Shown here piece by piece: positions 42,386 to 50,771 of a stretch of DNA of 64,000 bases. Both the position numbers and the translations under genes were made by a program. Each line of letters opens with the position of its first letter. The stretch's first letter is position 1. Under the pieces are notes generated by a model that was not told the origin of the DNA, searched no databases, and was given only the letters and a program-made list of their open reading frames with translations. The stretch is from positions 1 through 64,000 of the forward strand of contig CAKASQ030000078.1 in NCBI GenBank assembly GCA_916988195.3, given 5' to 3'. Source of the DNA: Oscillospiraceae bacterium (GTDB lineage Bacteria > Bacillota > Clostridia > Oscillospirales > Oscillospiraceae).

Positions 42386-43351
42386 TCACCTCTCCTGTTC
42401 CTGTTGAGATGTTCGGTTTTTGTGGCTGCTTGCATAGCAGTCCTTGTCATATCGCCAAACGCGATCACCCTCCAGATTGGCAAGCAGATGATCGCGCGTA
42501 TTCTTGAACTCATCACCGTTGAGACCCATTCGCACGAGCCAGACGCGGAACGTGAACAGTTCATTGTCGCTCACCGTCTTGCGCATGACGCTGGTGCGCT
42601 GGGCGATGGCCTGCGCGGACATGGCGAGGCATAAGTTTACATAAGCCTTTGCACGACCGGCATGGAGGGTAGAATTAAAGCAGCGCCATTCAATGGTGCC
42701 GCGGTAAAAGACAGAGTGAAGATTCAGCGCGTAATAGCGCGTCCAGTTATAATGCTCATGCGCAGAAATGCAGCCTTCGTACCAGATGTTTTCCAACTGC
42801 GTCAAATCTCTCGTCGGTTCATTGGACAGCCGCCTTGCCCGCTGCAGCATGGGTTCGCGCACACGCTGACACCAGCGGTTGACGCGGGCTGGGTCCGTTT
42901 TCAGGGCTTTGAACAGCAAATCTTCCTTGGAATACATGATACTAAGCAGGTTCTTGAGACTCTGGCGGTTATGGTTGGCAGCATCCACATGGACGTGCAT
43001 CCCGCAGGAGTCGTTGACTTTTCCGCCTGCCTGCCGGATACGGCGCACGCACTCCTGAAATTTCTCCATCTCGTCATAGGTGAGCTTCGGCGTTACCATT
43101 TCCACGCGATATTCCGGATCGGTCGTTCTGCGGTAGTGCCCATCGTCGTTCCACTCTGCGCGAATGCTGCCATCGCTCATGATGCGCCACTGCTTGCCCT
43201 CCCGATCCGGTACATACCAGCTATCATAATTATCATAGCTGCGCTGCGGCGTTGTTTCAAAATACGCAGCAAGCGCCTCTGCCGCTTCTGCTCGCGTGAT
43301 GCCGGTCAGCTCGATCTCCACGCCGAAGCATTGATCTTTGATCCCAATCAT
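42386..43351 (-). CDS. Amidoligase-family enzyme (glutamine-synthetase-like fold)
   Basis: A 321-residue protein of the Amidoligase_2 family. The opening FGVEIELTG carries acidic metal ligands. The RVEMVTPKL and CGMHVHVDA motifs follow, and IEWRCFNSTLHAGRA is the C-terminal signature with Arg. These enzymes are predicted to join a carboxylate and an amine using ATP, making peptide-like metabolites or tagging proteins. All main motifs are present. The closest partner is the GGCT-like gene downstream. It overlaps the upstream gene by 4 bp. Confidence 0.87.
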   Translation of the reverse strand: MIGIKDQCFGVEIELTGITRAEAAEALAAYFETTPQRSYDNYDSWYVPDREGKQWRIMSDGSIRAEWNDDGHYRRTTDPEYRVEMVTPKLTYDEMEKFQECVRRIRQAGGKVNDSCGMHVHVDAANHNRQSLKNLLSIMYSKEDLLFKALKTDPARVNRWCQRVREPMLQRARRLSNEPTRDLTQLENIWYEGCISAHEHYNWTRYYALNLHSVFYRGTIEWRCFNSTLHAGRAKAYVNLCLAMSAQAIAQRTSVMRKTVSDNELFTFRVWLVRMGLNGDEFKNTRDHLLANLEGDRVWRYDKDCYASSHKNRTSQQEQER

Positions 43352-44169
43352 CGCTCCGGTTCTTTCGGCTTATCGCCCTTTGTCTGCGGAGGAGTACGTT
43401 TCTCTGGCTCCTGATAAACGTAGGTATCTTTCTTTTCGTCGAACACCATGTTAAAATCGGCAGCTTCTGCGCCGTGAATCTGAAACGCCATCTCATAAGC
43501 CTCCCGGCTGCCGCCCTCCGGGATATTCCCATCAATCGGCTCTCCGGCTAAAAGGACAACATGGCCGACGTTGTGACCAATATCTTCATCCGCCCACTGC
43601 AGATCAATAGCCACCTCCGGGAACATCTGTGATAGCTTGTCTATGACTGGCATAGGTGTGTCCCATGCTGTCAGGAAGTGAATACTCTGCGCTTCCTGAT
43701 CAAAGTGAACGTCATAAGCGTTCCATTTTGTTCCCCAGTTCCGATTGCACCAGCCGTACCAATCTCCGCAGCCATATTGCAGGAAGTTGGAGATCACGAC
43801 CTGCCCCGTGGCAATGACATCTGAAAGGGGCGTGTATTTGCTGGCTCTGGAAATCCGCTGTGCATCCAGCGTCATAAACTGCTCGCCTTTGCTTCGACCA
43901 ACAATGCCGGCCAACTTCTGATATTCCTCACTGCTCAATTTGGGAACGCCCATGTCCGGTGCGGCTGGGTTCAGCGCCATCATGCAGACATACAGAGCAT
44001 CGTCTGTGCGGGAGCCAGCTTCAATGTTGAGGCTTTCCGGCATGGGGATGATTTTATTAAAGTCAATACTGCCAAAGCCGAGTTCATCACTTTTGATTTT
44101 GTCAAGCATGGCATGAACCTGTTCGCTGTCACCCTCAAACTTCAAAATGTTTGTAATATGGTTTGGCAT
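43348..44169 (-). CDS. Api92/DUF1281-like ferredoxin-fold protein
   Basis: A 273-residue protein. The opening MPNHITNILKFEGDSEQV and FNKIIPMPESLNIEAGSRTDDA match Api92/YubB-like proteins with a ferredoxin-like fold, which are frequent on plasmids and phages. A central GDWYGWCNRNWGTKWNAYDV stretch is strongly conserved in that group. Function unknown; the C-terminal 40 residues are polar and likely flexible. AGGTGACCT precedes the ATG. Confidence 0.78.
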   Translation of the reverse strand: MPNHITNILKFEGDSEQVHAMLDKIKSDELGFGSIDFNKIIPMPESLNIEAGSRTDDALYVCMMALNPAAPDMGVPKLSSEEYQKLAGIVGRSKGEQFMTLDAQRISRASKYTPLSDVIATGQVVISNFLQYGCGDWYGWCNRNWGTKWNAYDVHFDQEAQSIHFLTAWDTPMPVIDKLSQMFPEVAIDLQWADEDIGHNVGHVVLLAGEPIDGNIPEGGSREAYEMAFQIHGAEAADFNMVFDEKKDTYVYQEPEKRTPPQTKGDKPKEPER

Positions 44170-44172
44170 AGG

Positions 44173-45330
44173 TCACCTGCTTTCTTGTGCGTAGAGTTCC
44201 GCATCCGCTGCGCGGATGCGGCGGCCAATGGCTTCTATGACTGTTACTGTCACGCTGTTGCCTGCTTGCTTGTATGCCTGCGCATCGGAGTTGATGGCGA
44301 GGATCTTATCAATCTGATCCTCGCTGAACCCTTGCAGGCGAAAACACTCCCGCGGCATCAGCCTGCGGACTCTGCCGCCGCGCAGGACAATGCCGTGTGT
44401 GTTCGCCGTGTCCACCGTATGGGCAACGCCCGCAAACACACGGCCGCGGCGCGTATTGCTGCCCGCGAAGCCGAGATCGATGGAATCGCCTTCATGCGCT
44501 TCCTTGTAGCCTTTCTTCGTTGCTTCCTTGATATAGAGAACGCCGGAGTTTTGCCCCTTGAAGTTGGTAAGGGAGCCGTCCTGCCGGGTATGCAAACATC
44601 TGGCGTTCGCCGTGATCTTCGGATCGCCCTTGGTCAGATCCACAAAATAAAGGCCCGTGTGCGCCCCACCGCCGCCCTGCGCCGCAGTCAGGGTGCAGGC
44701 TAGTCCGTCTGCGTTGTAGACACGGGTCCCGTGGCGGCCGGGGACGATTTGTACAAGAGCTTTTGCATCTGTTCCAAAGACAGGAAGTATTTTTCCGGCG
44801 CATCGGGGATCAAGATATCCGATAAGGAACAGCCGCCGTCTTGATTGCGGGACTCCAAAATGTTTGCTGTTAAGCACAGTCCATTCGACATGATACCCCA
44901 GGTCATAAAGCGCGGAGAGGATGACACCAAATGTCCGGCCTCGGTCATGCGAAAGGAGCCCAGGCACGTTTTCAAAGAAAAGATACGGCGGTCGTTTTTC
45001 TTTAACCACTCTGGCCAGTTCAAAGAAGAGAGTGCCTCTTGCATCTTCAAATCCTTTTCTCCTGCCAGCTGTAGAAAACGCCTGGCAGGGGAAGCCTCCG
45101 CACAGGAGGTCAAAGTCGGGGAGTTCTTTGGGGTCAATGGTTCTTGCGTCGGGATAGTAGACTTCCTCCTTTCCGGGCGCGTGGATGGCGCGATAGCTGG
45201 CGTCTGCATATTTGTCGATTTCGCAATGACCGATACACTGAAATCCGCCTGCCAAGTCCAAGCCTGCCCGGAAACCGCCGACTCCCGCGAACATATCAAA
45301 ATATCGGATTATACGTTCAGCTTTCTTCAC
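44173..45330 (-). CDS. DNA (cytosine-5) methyltransferase
   Basis: A 385-residue C5 methyltransferase. Motif I FDMFAGVGGFRAGLD binds SAM; motif IV GGFPCQAFS has the catalytic Cys; motif VI FENVPGL, motif VIII QSRRRLFLIGY, and motifs IX-X with RLMPRECFRLQGF and QAGNSVTV complete the enzyme. No restriction partner is near. The GTG at 45330 follows AGGA; an in-frame ATG at 45369 would add 13 residues. Orphan methylase of the ICE, probably for evading host restriction. Confidence 0.93.
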   Translation of the reverse strand: MKKAERIIRYFDMFAGVGGFRAGLDLAGGFQCIGHCEIDKYADASYRAIHAPGKEEVYYPDARTIDPKELPDFDLLCGGFPCQAFSTAGRRKGFEDARGTLFFELARVVKEKRPPYLFFENVPGLLSHDRGRTFGVILSALYDLGYHVEWTVLNSKHFGVPQSRRRLFLIGYLDPRCAGKILPVFGTDAKALVQIVPGRHGTRVYNADGLACTLTAAQGGGGAHTGLYFVDLTKGDPKITANARCLHTRQDGSLTNFKGQNSGVLYIKEATKKGYKEAHEGDSIDLGFAGSNTRRGRVFAGVAHTVDTANTHGIVLRGGRVRRLMPRECFRLQGFSEDQIDKILAINSDAQAYKQAGNSVTVTVIEAIGRRIRAADAELYAQESR

Positions 45331-45622
45331 CTTCTTCCTGCAGCGCGCGCAAAAAGCCGAGAACGTCATCGTCGACGCTCCCGGCTGGCTGCGGCTGCAA
45401 AATTGTTTGTGGGTAGGAGCTGTTTTGCAGCTCCGTTTGGAGAATCGTTTTCAGGTCCAGCAGGAATTGCTCCCGCTGTGCCTGCTGACACAGTGCCAGG
45501 CAAAGCCAGTTTGTGCGCTGCCCAGCCGGAATCGCAGACAGAAGCTCCCACGCCTGCCGGTGGAGTGGATTGTCCAGAAACAGCGTCGTACCAAACCGTG
45601 CGGTTTTTGGTTTATCCTGCAT
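45317..45622 (-). CDS. Probable ParR-like partner of the ParM-like protein
   Basis: A 101-residue protein just after the ParM-like gene, with an 11-bp overlap. The opening KTARFGTTLFLDNPLHRQAWELLSAIP, followed by LCLALCQQAQ, fits a ribbon-helix-helix DNA-binding fold as in ParR/StbB adaptors. The acidic C-terminal tail (DDDVLGFLRALQEEGEE) would contact the actin-like filament. The family is not certain; neighbourhood gives the main support. Confidence 0.68.
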   Translation of the reverse strand: MQDKPKTARFGTTLFLDNPLHRQAWELLSAIPAGQRTNWLCLALCQQAQREQFLLDLKTILQTELQNSSYPQTILQPQPAGSVDDDVLGFLRALQEEGEES

Positions 45623-46532
45623 GGTCTGCCACCTGTCCAGCCAGCCGCTCGTATGCCTGCGCATTCAACTTGTCATCGTCCAGAATAACAGGACGCAGAA
45701 CACTGCCCTGCGGCAGGTATCGTTTCATAAGTCCGGCCCCACCGCCGAGGAACACGACCGGCATAGCGCGGCAGTCCAGACCAGCTTCGGCAATGGCAGA
45801 GAGAATGCGTCTGGCATAAAGCCCAGCTTCGCGCTGGATGATGGCTTTCACGCGGTCGTCCATGCTGTCGGGACTTCCACGCAGGACATTTTCAATCTGC
45901 ACACTAGTGAGCGATAAATTCAGGCTCCGGCGCACCTGCTCTGCGATCTCATCCAGACAGCGGATTATGCCCAGCTCCAAGCTGCGGCATGAGGCTGCGT
46001 GCGGGATACGGTTGTCCAGCCGCATGATATCCACAGTCCAGCCGCCAATGTCCGCAAGGATCACGGAGGGTTCATTGAGCAAATCACTGTGCTGGAGGAT
46101 CGCCGCATAGCCCTGCGGAAACAGCTTCACATCCTGCACGGAAATCTCATACGAAATCCCTTCATACAAAAAAGAGACCGGTTTGCCCTCGCGCAGCAGA
46201 TATGCCCGGAATGCTTTCTTTTCCCGGCCGAAGCTCGTCAGCGGCAAGCCAGCCGCAAGGATCACCGACGTTGCGGTCGGTGCATTCCGGTACGCGATTT
46301 CTTTGGCGATGGCCGCCAGCGTCAGCAGATAGTAATTCTCATCCACTGTCTTATCCTGCTGGAGCGGCTGCCGCCCGCTGCCGACAACGTAGTATTTTCC
46401 GTCATAGCGGAGGACGTTTTTCTGCGTGTACGGTTCATGTTCGTATTCTGCCAAGCCGGAGGGAAACGAACAATGCGCGGTTTTCATGGCCGCGTAGCCA
46501 TGATCCACGCCAATGGGAATGGGTTCTGTCAT
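45612..46532 (-). CDS. ParM/StbA actin-like segregation ATPase
   Basis: A 306-residue actin-fold protein. Phosphate 1 motif GVDHGYAAMKTA, connecting region with ILAAGLPLTSFG, phosphate 2 motif LADIGGWTVDIMRL and adenosine motif VFLGGGAGLM are visible. Such proteins polymerise with ATP and push plasmid copies apart. In an ICE it would stabilise the excised circle during transfer. Partner adaptor gene follows with overlap. Confidence 0.87.
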   Translation of the reverse strand: MTEPIPIGVDHGYAAMKTAHCSFPSGLAEYEHEPYTQKNVLRYDGKYYVVGSGRQPLQQDKTVDENYYLLTLAAIAKEIAYRNAPTATSVILAAGLPLTSFGREKKAFRAYLLREGKPVSFLYEGISYEISVQDVKLFPQGYAAILQHSDLLNEPSVILADIGGWTVDIMRLDNRIPHAASCRSLELGIIRCLDEIAEQVRRSLNLSLTSVQIENVLRGSPDSMDDRVKAIIQREAGLYARRILSAIAEAGLDCRAMPVVFLGGGAGLMKRYLPQGSVLRPVILDDDKLNAQAYERLAGQVADHAG

Positions 46533-47140
46533 CGTTCTTCCACCTTTTCTTTCCGTTTGTTCATATCCTTCTGCGGTGCGCGTTCCTCTGGGAGCAGTTT
46601 CCCAAAGCCCAGCTTACGCAGCGTCTTTTCATACAGCTTTTTCTCAAACGCCAGATACTCTGGAGATGTGTAATCGGTATGAAGCGAAACAGCTTCTTCA
46701 TAGCACGGCGCGACGATCTCATACTCCACAGAGCCGAAACGGTCCGCGGTCAGGTATCGCAGCATCCCGTAACCGTCCATTTCCTCGAATTTCCCCATAT
46801 TATCTTCCGTTGCAAACTCCGTGCTGATATGAAAGCGCGTCAACTCGGCAGCGCTCCTATAAAGCACAAATCCGCCCGGATCAAGGTAGGGCGCAACCGT
46901 CTTATATAACCGCCGACAGTGGTCCCGGCTGTTCAACCGCGGGACCAGCTTCACAAGGGCTGTTTCCAGCGCTTTGTTCTTTTGAGACAACTTCCTGTTA
47001 CCGATTTGCAGATTGTTATACGCAATGGAGAGCTGAACCGCCGTGCGCTCTTGGGACGCTTGCTGCTCGCGCATGGCCTCATATTTGATCTTCAGCGCCG
47101 GATATTCTCGGATCGCAGTCAGCATTTCAGATAATCTCAT
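46529..47140 (-). CDS. Hypothetical coiled-coil protein
   Basis: A 203-residue protein. Residues about 15-70 form a probable coiled coil (KIKYEAMREQQASQERTAVQL, NRKLSQKNKALETALVKL). The second part has FVLYRSAAELTRFHIS and a basic tail (APQKDMNKRKEKVEER). No family recognised. It overlaps the ParM-like gene and the next gene by 4 bp each, suggesting a link with replication or partition of the excised element. Confidence 0.66.
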   Translation of the reverse strand: MRLSEMLTAIREYPALKIKYEAMREQQASQERTAVQLSIAYNNLQIGNRKLSQKNKALETALVKLVPRLNSRDHCRRLYKTVAPYLDPGGFVLYRSAAELTRFHISTEFATEDNMGKFEEMDGYGMLRYLTADRFGSVEYEIVAPCYEEAVSLHTDYTSPEYLAFEKKLYEKTLRKLGFGKLLPEERAPQKDMNKRKEKVEER

Positions 47141-47547
47141 CTGCGCTTCCTCCGATACCGTGAAAACCGCTGCAGCACCTGCAAGCGGTTATCAATCTTG
47201 CACGATGCCTGATCAACCGCTTCCATGTCCTTATCCAGCTTCTTGTGGATGTGTTCCAGCGCGTCGCGGTCATTGCAGCAGTCCACCAGAACGTAGGTGC
47301 TGCCGGTGGAGAACACCTCGCGCCTGCCATATGGATCGCGGAGACTGGCAATGAGACGCTGGCCGACCTTTTTCCGGTACGCAATTTGCAATGCTTCCGG
47401 TTCTCCGCAGACACCGTACCGCTTTAAGATCTGTGAGACCTCGTCGGAGGAGATCTGCTGGTGTGTCATCAGCTTCTCCAAGATCTCTGCGGCGGCGTCC
47501 TCCGGAACGCCGGAATAGCCGGAATAACCATCTAAATATGCCGTCAT
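47137..47547 (-). CDS. Hypothetical protein near ssb
   Basis: A 136-residue protein: N-terminal helix with EDAAAEILEKLMTHQQISSDEVSQILKRYGV, then GQRLIASLRDPYGRREVFSTG and a basic C-terminus (SRYRRKRR). The start at 47547 has AAAGGAG nine bases before it. The family is unknown; basic tail and position next to ssb suggest DNA association. Confidence 0.62.
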   Translation of the reverse strand: MTAYLDGYSGYSGVPEDAAAEILEKLMTHQQISSDEVSQILKRYGVCGEPEALQIAYRKKVGQRLIASLRDPYGRREVFSTGSTYVLVDCCNDRDALEHIHKKLDKDMEAVDQASCKIDNRLQVLQRFSRYRRKRR

Positions 47548-47607
47548 GTTTGGGTCTCCTTTCTGCGTGCAAACGGCCATCCCGCAATGGGATGGCCGCT
47601 TCGTTTG

Positions 47608-47964
47608 TTACGCTGCCGCAGGAAGCTCCGCAGCATCGTCCAGTTCTTTCCGGGGCGAGAGAAATTCTACCTCTGTCGCTTTGAGCAGGAAGCCGGGCTG
47701 CCGCTCCGGTTCCTCGGCAAAGGTGATCGTTTCAAAATCGCCGCTGGCCGCGATCTTGCAGCCCTTTCTGGCAAACTCCGCGCAGCGTTCTGCAAGAACG
47801 CCGCGCACCTTGATCGAGATAAAATCGGTCAGCTTTTCTCCATCCGGAGATTTGTATCGGCGATCCGAGGCAATACGCATGATGGCATAGGGCTTGCCGG
47901 TTTCTTCGTTGGTCTTGAGGACGGGATCTCCCGTCAGGTTGCCGATGGCAATCATTTTAAGCAT
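47608..47964 (-). CDS. ssb: Single-stranded DNA-binding protein
   Basis: A 118-residue OB-fold SSB: MIAIGNLTGDPVLKTNEETGKPYAIMRIASDR, FISIKVRGVLAERCAEFARKGCKIAASGDF. It lacks the acidic DDDIPF tail that recruits host partners, as is common for ICE-encoded SSBs. It would coat transferred single strands. AAGGA precedes the ATG. Confidence 0.87.
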   Translation of the reverse strand: MLKMIAIGNLTGDPVLKTNEETGKPYAIMRIASDRRYKSPDGEKLTDFISIKVRGVLAERCAEFARKGCKIAASGDFETITFAEEPERQPGFLLKATEVEFLSPRKELDDAAELPAAA

Positions 47965-47988
47965 AGTAAAGTCCTTCTTTCATTAGAA

Positions 47989-50238
47989 TTACGCCCATTC
48001 GACGACGAACAGGACGCAGAGGATATTGGCGTTTGTGACTGGCTGCGACAGGGCACTGACAACTGCGTCATAGGTGAGCGTCAGGCTTTCTTCCTCGTTG
48101 ATCTGCCACGGGGAAGTGAGTTCAAACTGCTCCGTGCTGCCGGTCTTGCTGGTCTGTGCGCTGTTGATCTTGAAGCCGATCTGGTTGCTGTCCACCTTGG
48201 CGTGGGACATATCCGAAGCATACGGCACCAGCGTCCAGCCGTTTTCTGCCGTCAGGGTCACGGAGGACACCTGCACAGCCGCAGTGGAGTGATTGACGAT
48301 CTCTGCGTTGGAGACATAGACCTTTCCATTCTGATCGACCGTCACCGGCAGCACAGCCGGAACAACGACGGAGAAAACCGTTGCTTCCTCCCAATGCGCA
48401 TAGTAGGTGGTAGAAGCTACCTCTTTGAATACGGTGTTGCCATCTACCTGCGTGCCGCCGGTTTCCTGTGTGAACCAGCCGAGGAACGCATAGCCCCTGC
48501 GGGTAGGCTCCGTGGGCAGATTCAGTGTTTCACCGTAGGTCTGGTTCGTGGTTTCTGTTTTGCCGGTACCGAGATCCCATGTGATCTTGTATTCTGCCGG
48601 GGCAAACTGCGCGTAGAATGTCCGCGCGGCCGTGATCGTGACCGTGCTGTATAACGTGCCGTTTGTCTTTTCCGTGTACCAGCCGGAGAATGTGTGACCT
48701 GCCTTGACCGGCGTGTAACCGGGAGCAACGGCGGTCTGGTTGGGCGCGACGGAGGTCGTCACGCTGTTCTTGCCGCCAACCGTGCCGCCGTTGGACGCGG
48801 CATCCCACGTCACGATCAGCGCGACATTCGCGCCACAATCATCGCAGACACCATCCGCATTGGAATCCCGATGGTCGCCATACTCATAGTCCGAATCGCT
48901 GCAGGCCGAACAGGTCTTTGTTCTGCGATGCTGCGTTTCGTCGTATTTTGACCAGTTCCCGTAGGAATAACTGTGATTGGCATAGTCATAGTCTGTCGCG
49001 CCGCAGCCGGAGCAGGTTTTCGAGCGACGGTGCTGGGTATCAGAATACTTGCTCCATGAGCCTGTGGAATAGGAATGCGAACCGTAATCCGTAGTGCTAT
49101 ATCCGCAGGTGCGGCAGGACACCGTCCGGCTGTGCTGACTGGAGGAATCGTTGCTCCAGCTCCCGTAGCTCAGACTGTGCGAAGCATAGTCATAGATGGA
49201 TGCGCCGCAGTTCCGGCAATAGGCTTCGCGCCGGTGCTGACTGCTGGAATATTCCTCCCAAGAGCCGTAGCTATAACTATGGCCGCTCGCATAGATGGTT
49301 TCACTTTTGGTCTGACCGCAAGCACAGGAGTACGAACGGTAACCGTTGCTGGTGCAGGTTGCGTCGCTTTGGTAGTCCAGCACCCATGTATGGCTGCCGC
49401 AGGAAGGGCAGGTCCAGGACCCATAGCTGCCGTCGCCGTGCTCCTTGTAAACGTAAGTGCCAAGATTTTTTACATAATGGCACTTATAACACTCGTAGTA
49501 CTCCTGATGACCTCTGGATGTATGCGTCTGCTCGACGTAGGTGCCTTGCAAAGAATACTGCTTACAGCTTGGGCAGGTGCCGACAATGCCGGTGGACGCA
49601 CGGGTGGAAACTTGTGCAGGCGCTTTCTTGATGCCGCCTGCGGTGGCGGCATCTGCGTTCTGATACACACCGTAAAGATCGTGGAAATATCGGTTGCTTC
49701 GATTGGATGCTATCCAGTCATAATCGTGGAAAGGCACAGAAGAATCCGGGTATCCAATGATGTACGCAACATAGAGCGTATCGCCGTTGTCGGTTTCACG
49801 CCAGAATGCACCTTCTCCGATGCTGTCCAGCGTATGCTCTCCGTAATAAATGGACAGCTTCGTCAGCAGTGGGCAGTTATAAAAGGCGTGCCTGCCGATG
49901 ACGGGCGTGGTGCTGGGGATCTCGGCAGTCGTGAGATTGGTACAGTCCTCGAACCAGTAAGCGAGATCGGGGATCGCCAGACTCTCCATGCCGTCGAACC
50001 AAACCTGTGTGATCTGGCTGCGGTATTCTGCCCACGGTTGATCGTCTTTGCTTGCAAAGGCGCTGCAGTCCCCGCTGCCGGAGATGGTCAGCCAGCCCTT
50101 ACCGTCCAATTCCCATGTGATCTTGCTGTCCGGGATCGTGCCGCTGGCAATGGCATCATCTGCCGCAAATGCCGAGATACTGAGCGAAAGGAGCATGCAG
50201 AGGGCAAGCAGGATTGCTGTGAGTTTTCTTGTTTTCAT
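47989..50238 (-). CDS. Large secreted surface protein: LRR, CxxC repeats, InlB repeats
   Basis: A 749-residue secreted protein with signal peptide (LTAILLALCMLLSLSISAFA). In order: a BspA-like leucine-rich region with GRHAFYNCPLLTKLSI (about 95-170); zinc-ribbon-like CPSC and CYKC pairs (220-310); four 34-residue repeats with QHRR and CxxC (about 320-455); an SNADGVCDDCG calcium-loop-like segment; two InlB B-repeats (HTFSGWYTEKTNG, YAFLGWFTQETGG); and a C-terminal VVVPAVLPVTVD domain shared with two neighbours. No sortase motif is seen. Likely an adhesin or surface-filament component carried by the ICE. Confidence 0.82.
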   Translation of the reverse strand: MKTRKLTAILLALCMLLSLSISAFAADDAIASGTIPDSKITWELDGKGWLTISGSGDCSAFASKDDQPWAEYRSQITQVWFDGMESLAIPDLAYWFEDCTNLTTAEIPSTTPVIGRHAFYNCPLLTKLSIYYGEHTLDSIGEGAFWRETDNGDTLYVAYIIGYPDSSVPFHDYDWIASNRSNRYFHDLYGVYQNADAATAGGIKKAPAQVSTRASTGIVGTCPSCKQYSLQGTYVEQTHTSRGHQEYYECYKCHYVKNLGTYVYKEHGDGSYGSWTCPSCGSHTWVLDYQSDATCTSNGYRSYSCACGQTKSETIYASGHSYSYGSWEEYSSSQHRREAYCRNCGASIYDYASHSLSYGSWSNDSSSQHSRTVSCRTCGYSTTDYGSHSYSTGSWSKYSDTQHRRSKTCSGCGATDYDYANHSYSYGNWSKYDETQHRRTKTCSACSDSDYEYGDHRDSNADGVCDDCGANVALIVTWDAASNGGTVGGKNSVTTSVAPNQTAVAPGYTPVKAGHTFSGWYTEKTNGTLYSTVTITAARTFYAQFAPAEYKITWDLGTGKTETTNQTYGETLNLPTEPTRRGYAFLGWFTQETGGTQVDGNTVFKEVASTTYYAHWEEATVFSVVVPAVLPVTVDQNGKVYVSNAEIVNHSTAAVQVSSVTLTAENGWTLVPYASDMSHAKVDSNQIGFKINSAQTSKTGSTEQFELTSPWQINEEESLTLTYDAVVSALSQPVTNANILCVLFVVEWA
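48874..49281 (-). repeat. Four tandem 102-bp repeats coding 34-residue CxxC units
   Basis: Four adjacent units each start HS(Y/L)S and read GSWSxY, QHRR (QHSR in unit 2), CxxC, then YDYxx or similar, at exactly 34 residues spacing. Nucleotide copies have diverged, so the array is old rather than a recent expansion. The His/Cys content suggests metal binding. Confidence 0.8.
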
Positions 50239-50255
50239 AGCGGTTCCTCCCTCCT

Positions 50256-50771
50256 TTACGAATTGCCGGTTGCAGGCGCGATGGTGAAGATCAGCGTCGC
50301 GGCGTTCACTTTCTCCACCTTTTCGGTTGCCGCGACCTTCGCCGTGTATGCGATCCGCAGGTTTTTCCCTGCGTCAATGACCGGGAACGCGCCGTCAGCC
50401 AGCGTCAGTTTGCCTTCCTTGACCGTCTTGCAGCCGTTGATGCTGAACGCGATCTTTCCGGCTTCGCTGCCGAAATTCTCATAGTCTCCAATGGCGAACG
50501 CGCCGGGCTGCACATCGACGGCAACAACCTGCACCGCACCGCTCTGTGCGCGGTTTTCAATGACGGCGTTGGATGCCGTTACAACATAGCCGTCCAAAAC
50601 CGTGACCGGCAGGCAGGCGGGGACGCTGACAGAGATAGGCGAAACAGAATTCACAACCGTCAGCACCACCGGGACGCTGGCCTGCGCGGTTTCTGCTGCA
50701 AAGGCAGAAACCGACAGCGAGCAGAGCATCAGAACAGCCAGCAGGAGAGAAAACAGTTTCTTTATTCTCAT
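50256..50771 (-). CDS. Small secreted surface protein, VPxxLPV domain family
   Basis: A 171-residue secreted protein with signal peptide (IKKLFSLLLAVLMLCSLSVSAFA). The mature part begins VSVPACLPVTVLDG and ends NLRIAYTAKV with a final ATLIFTIAP strand, the same plan as the C-terminal domain at 47989 and the protein at 52203. Probably a beta-sandwich subunit. The ATG at 50771 lies 10 bases after GGAGG and overlaps the stop of the SLH gene upstream by 4 bp. Confidence 0.75.
   Translation of the reverse strand: MRIKKLFSLLLAVLMLCSLSVSAFAAETAQASVPVVLTVVNSVSPISVSVPACLPVTVLDGYVVTASNAVIENRAQSGAVQVVAVDVQPGAFAIGDYENFGSEAGKIAFSINGCKTVKEGKLTLADGAFPVIDAGKNLRIAYTAKVAATEKVEKVNAATLIFTIAPATGNS

Noticed and set aside
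48874-49281. A CRISPR-like array because of regular spacing
   Set aside because: The 102-bp periodicity is coding repeats of 34 residues with no spacer/repeat contrast. No CRISPR array or cas gene was seen in the window.
49075-50484. A 469-codon rightward frame over the surface-protein gene
   Set aside because: Composition follows the antisense of Ser/Gly-rich repeats; no initiation site.
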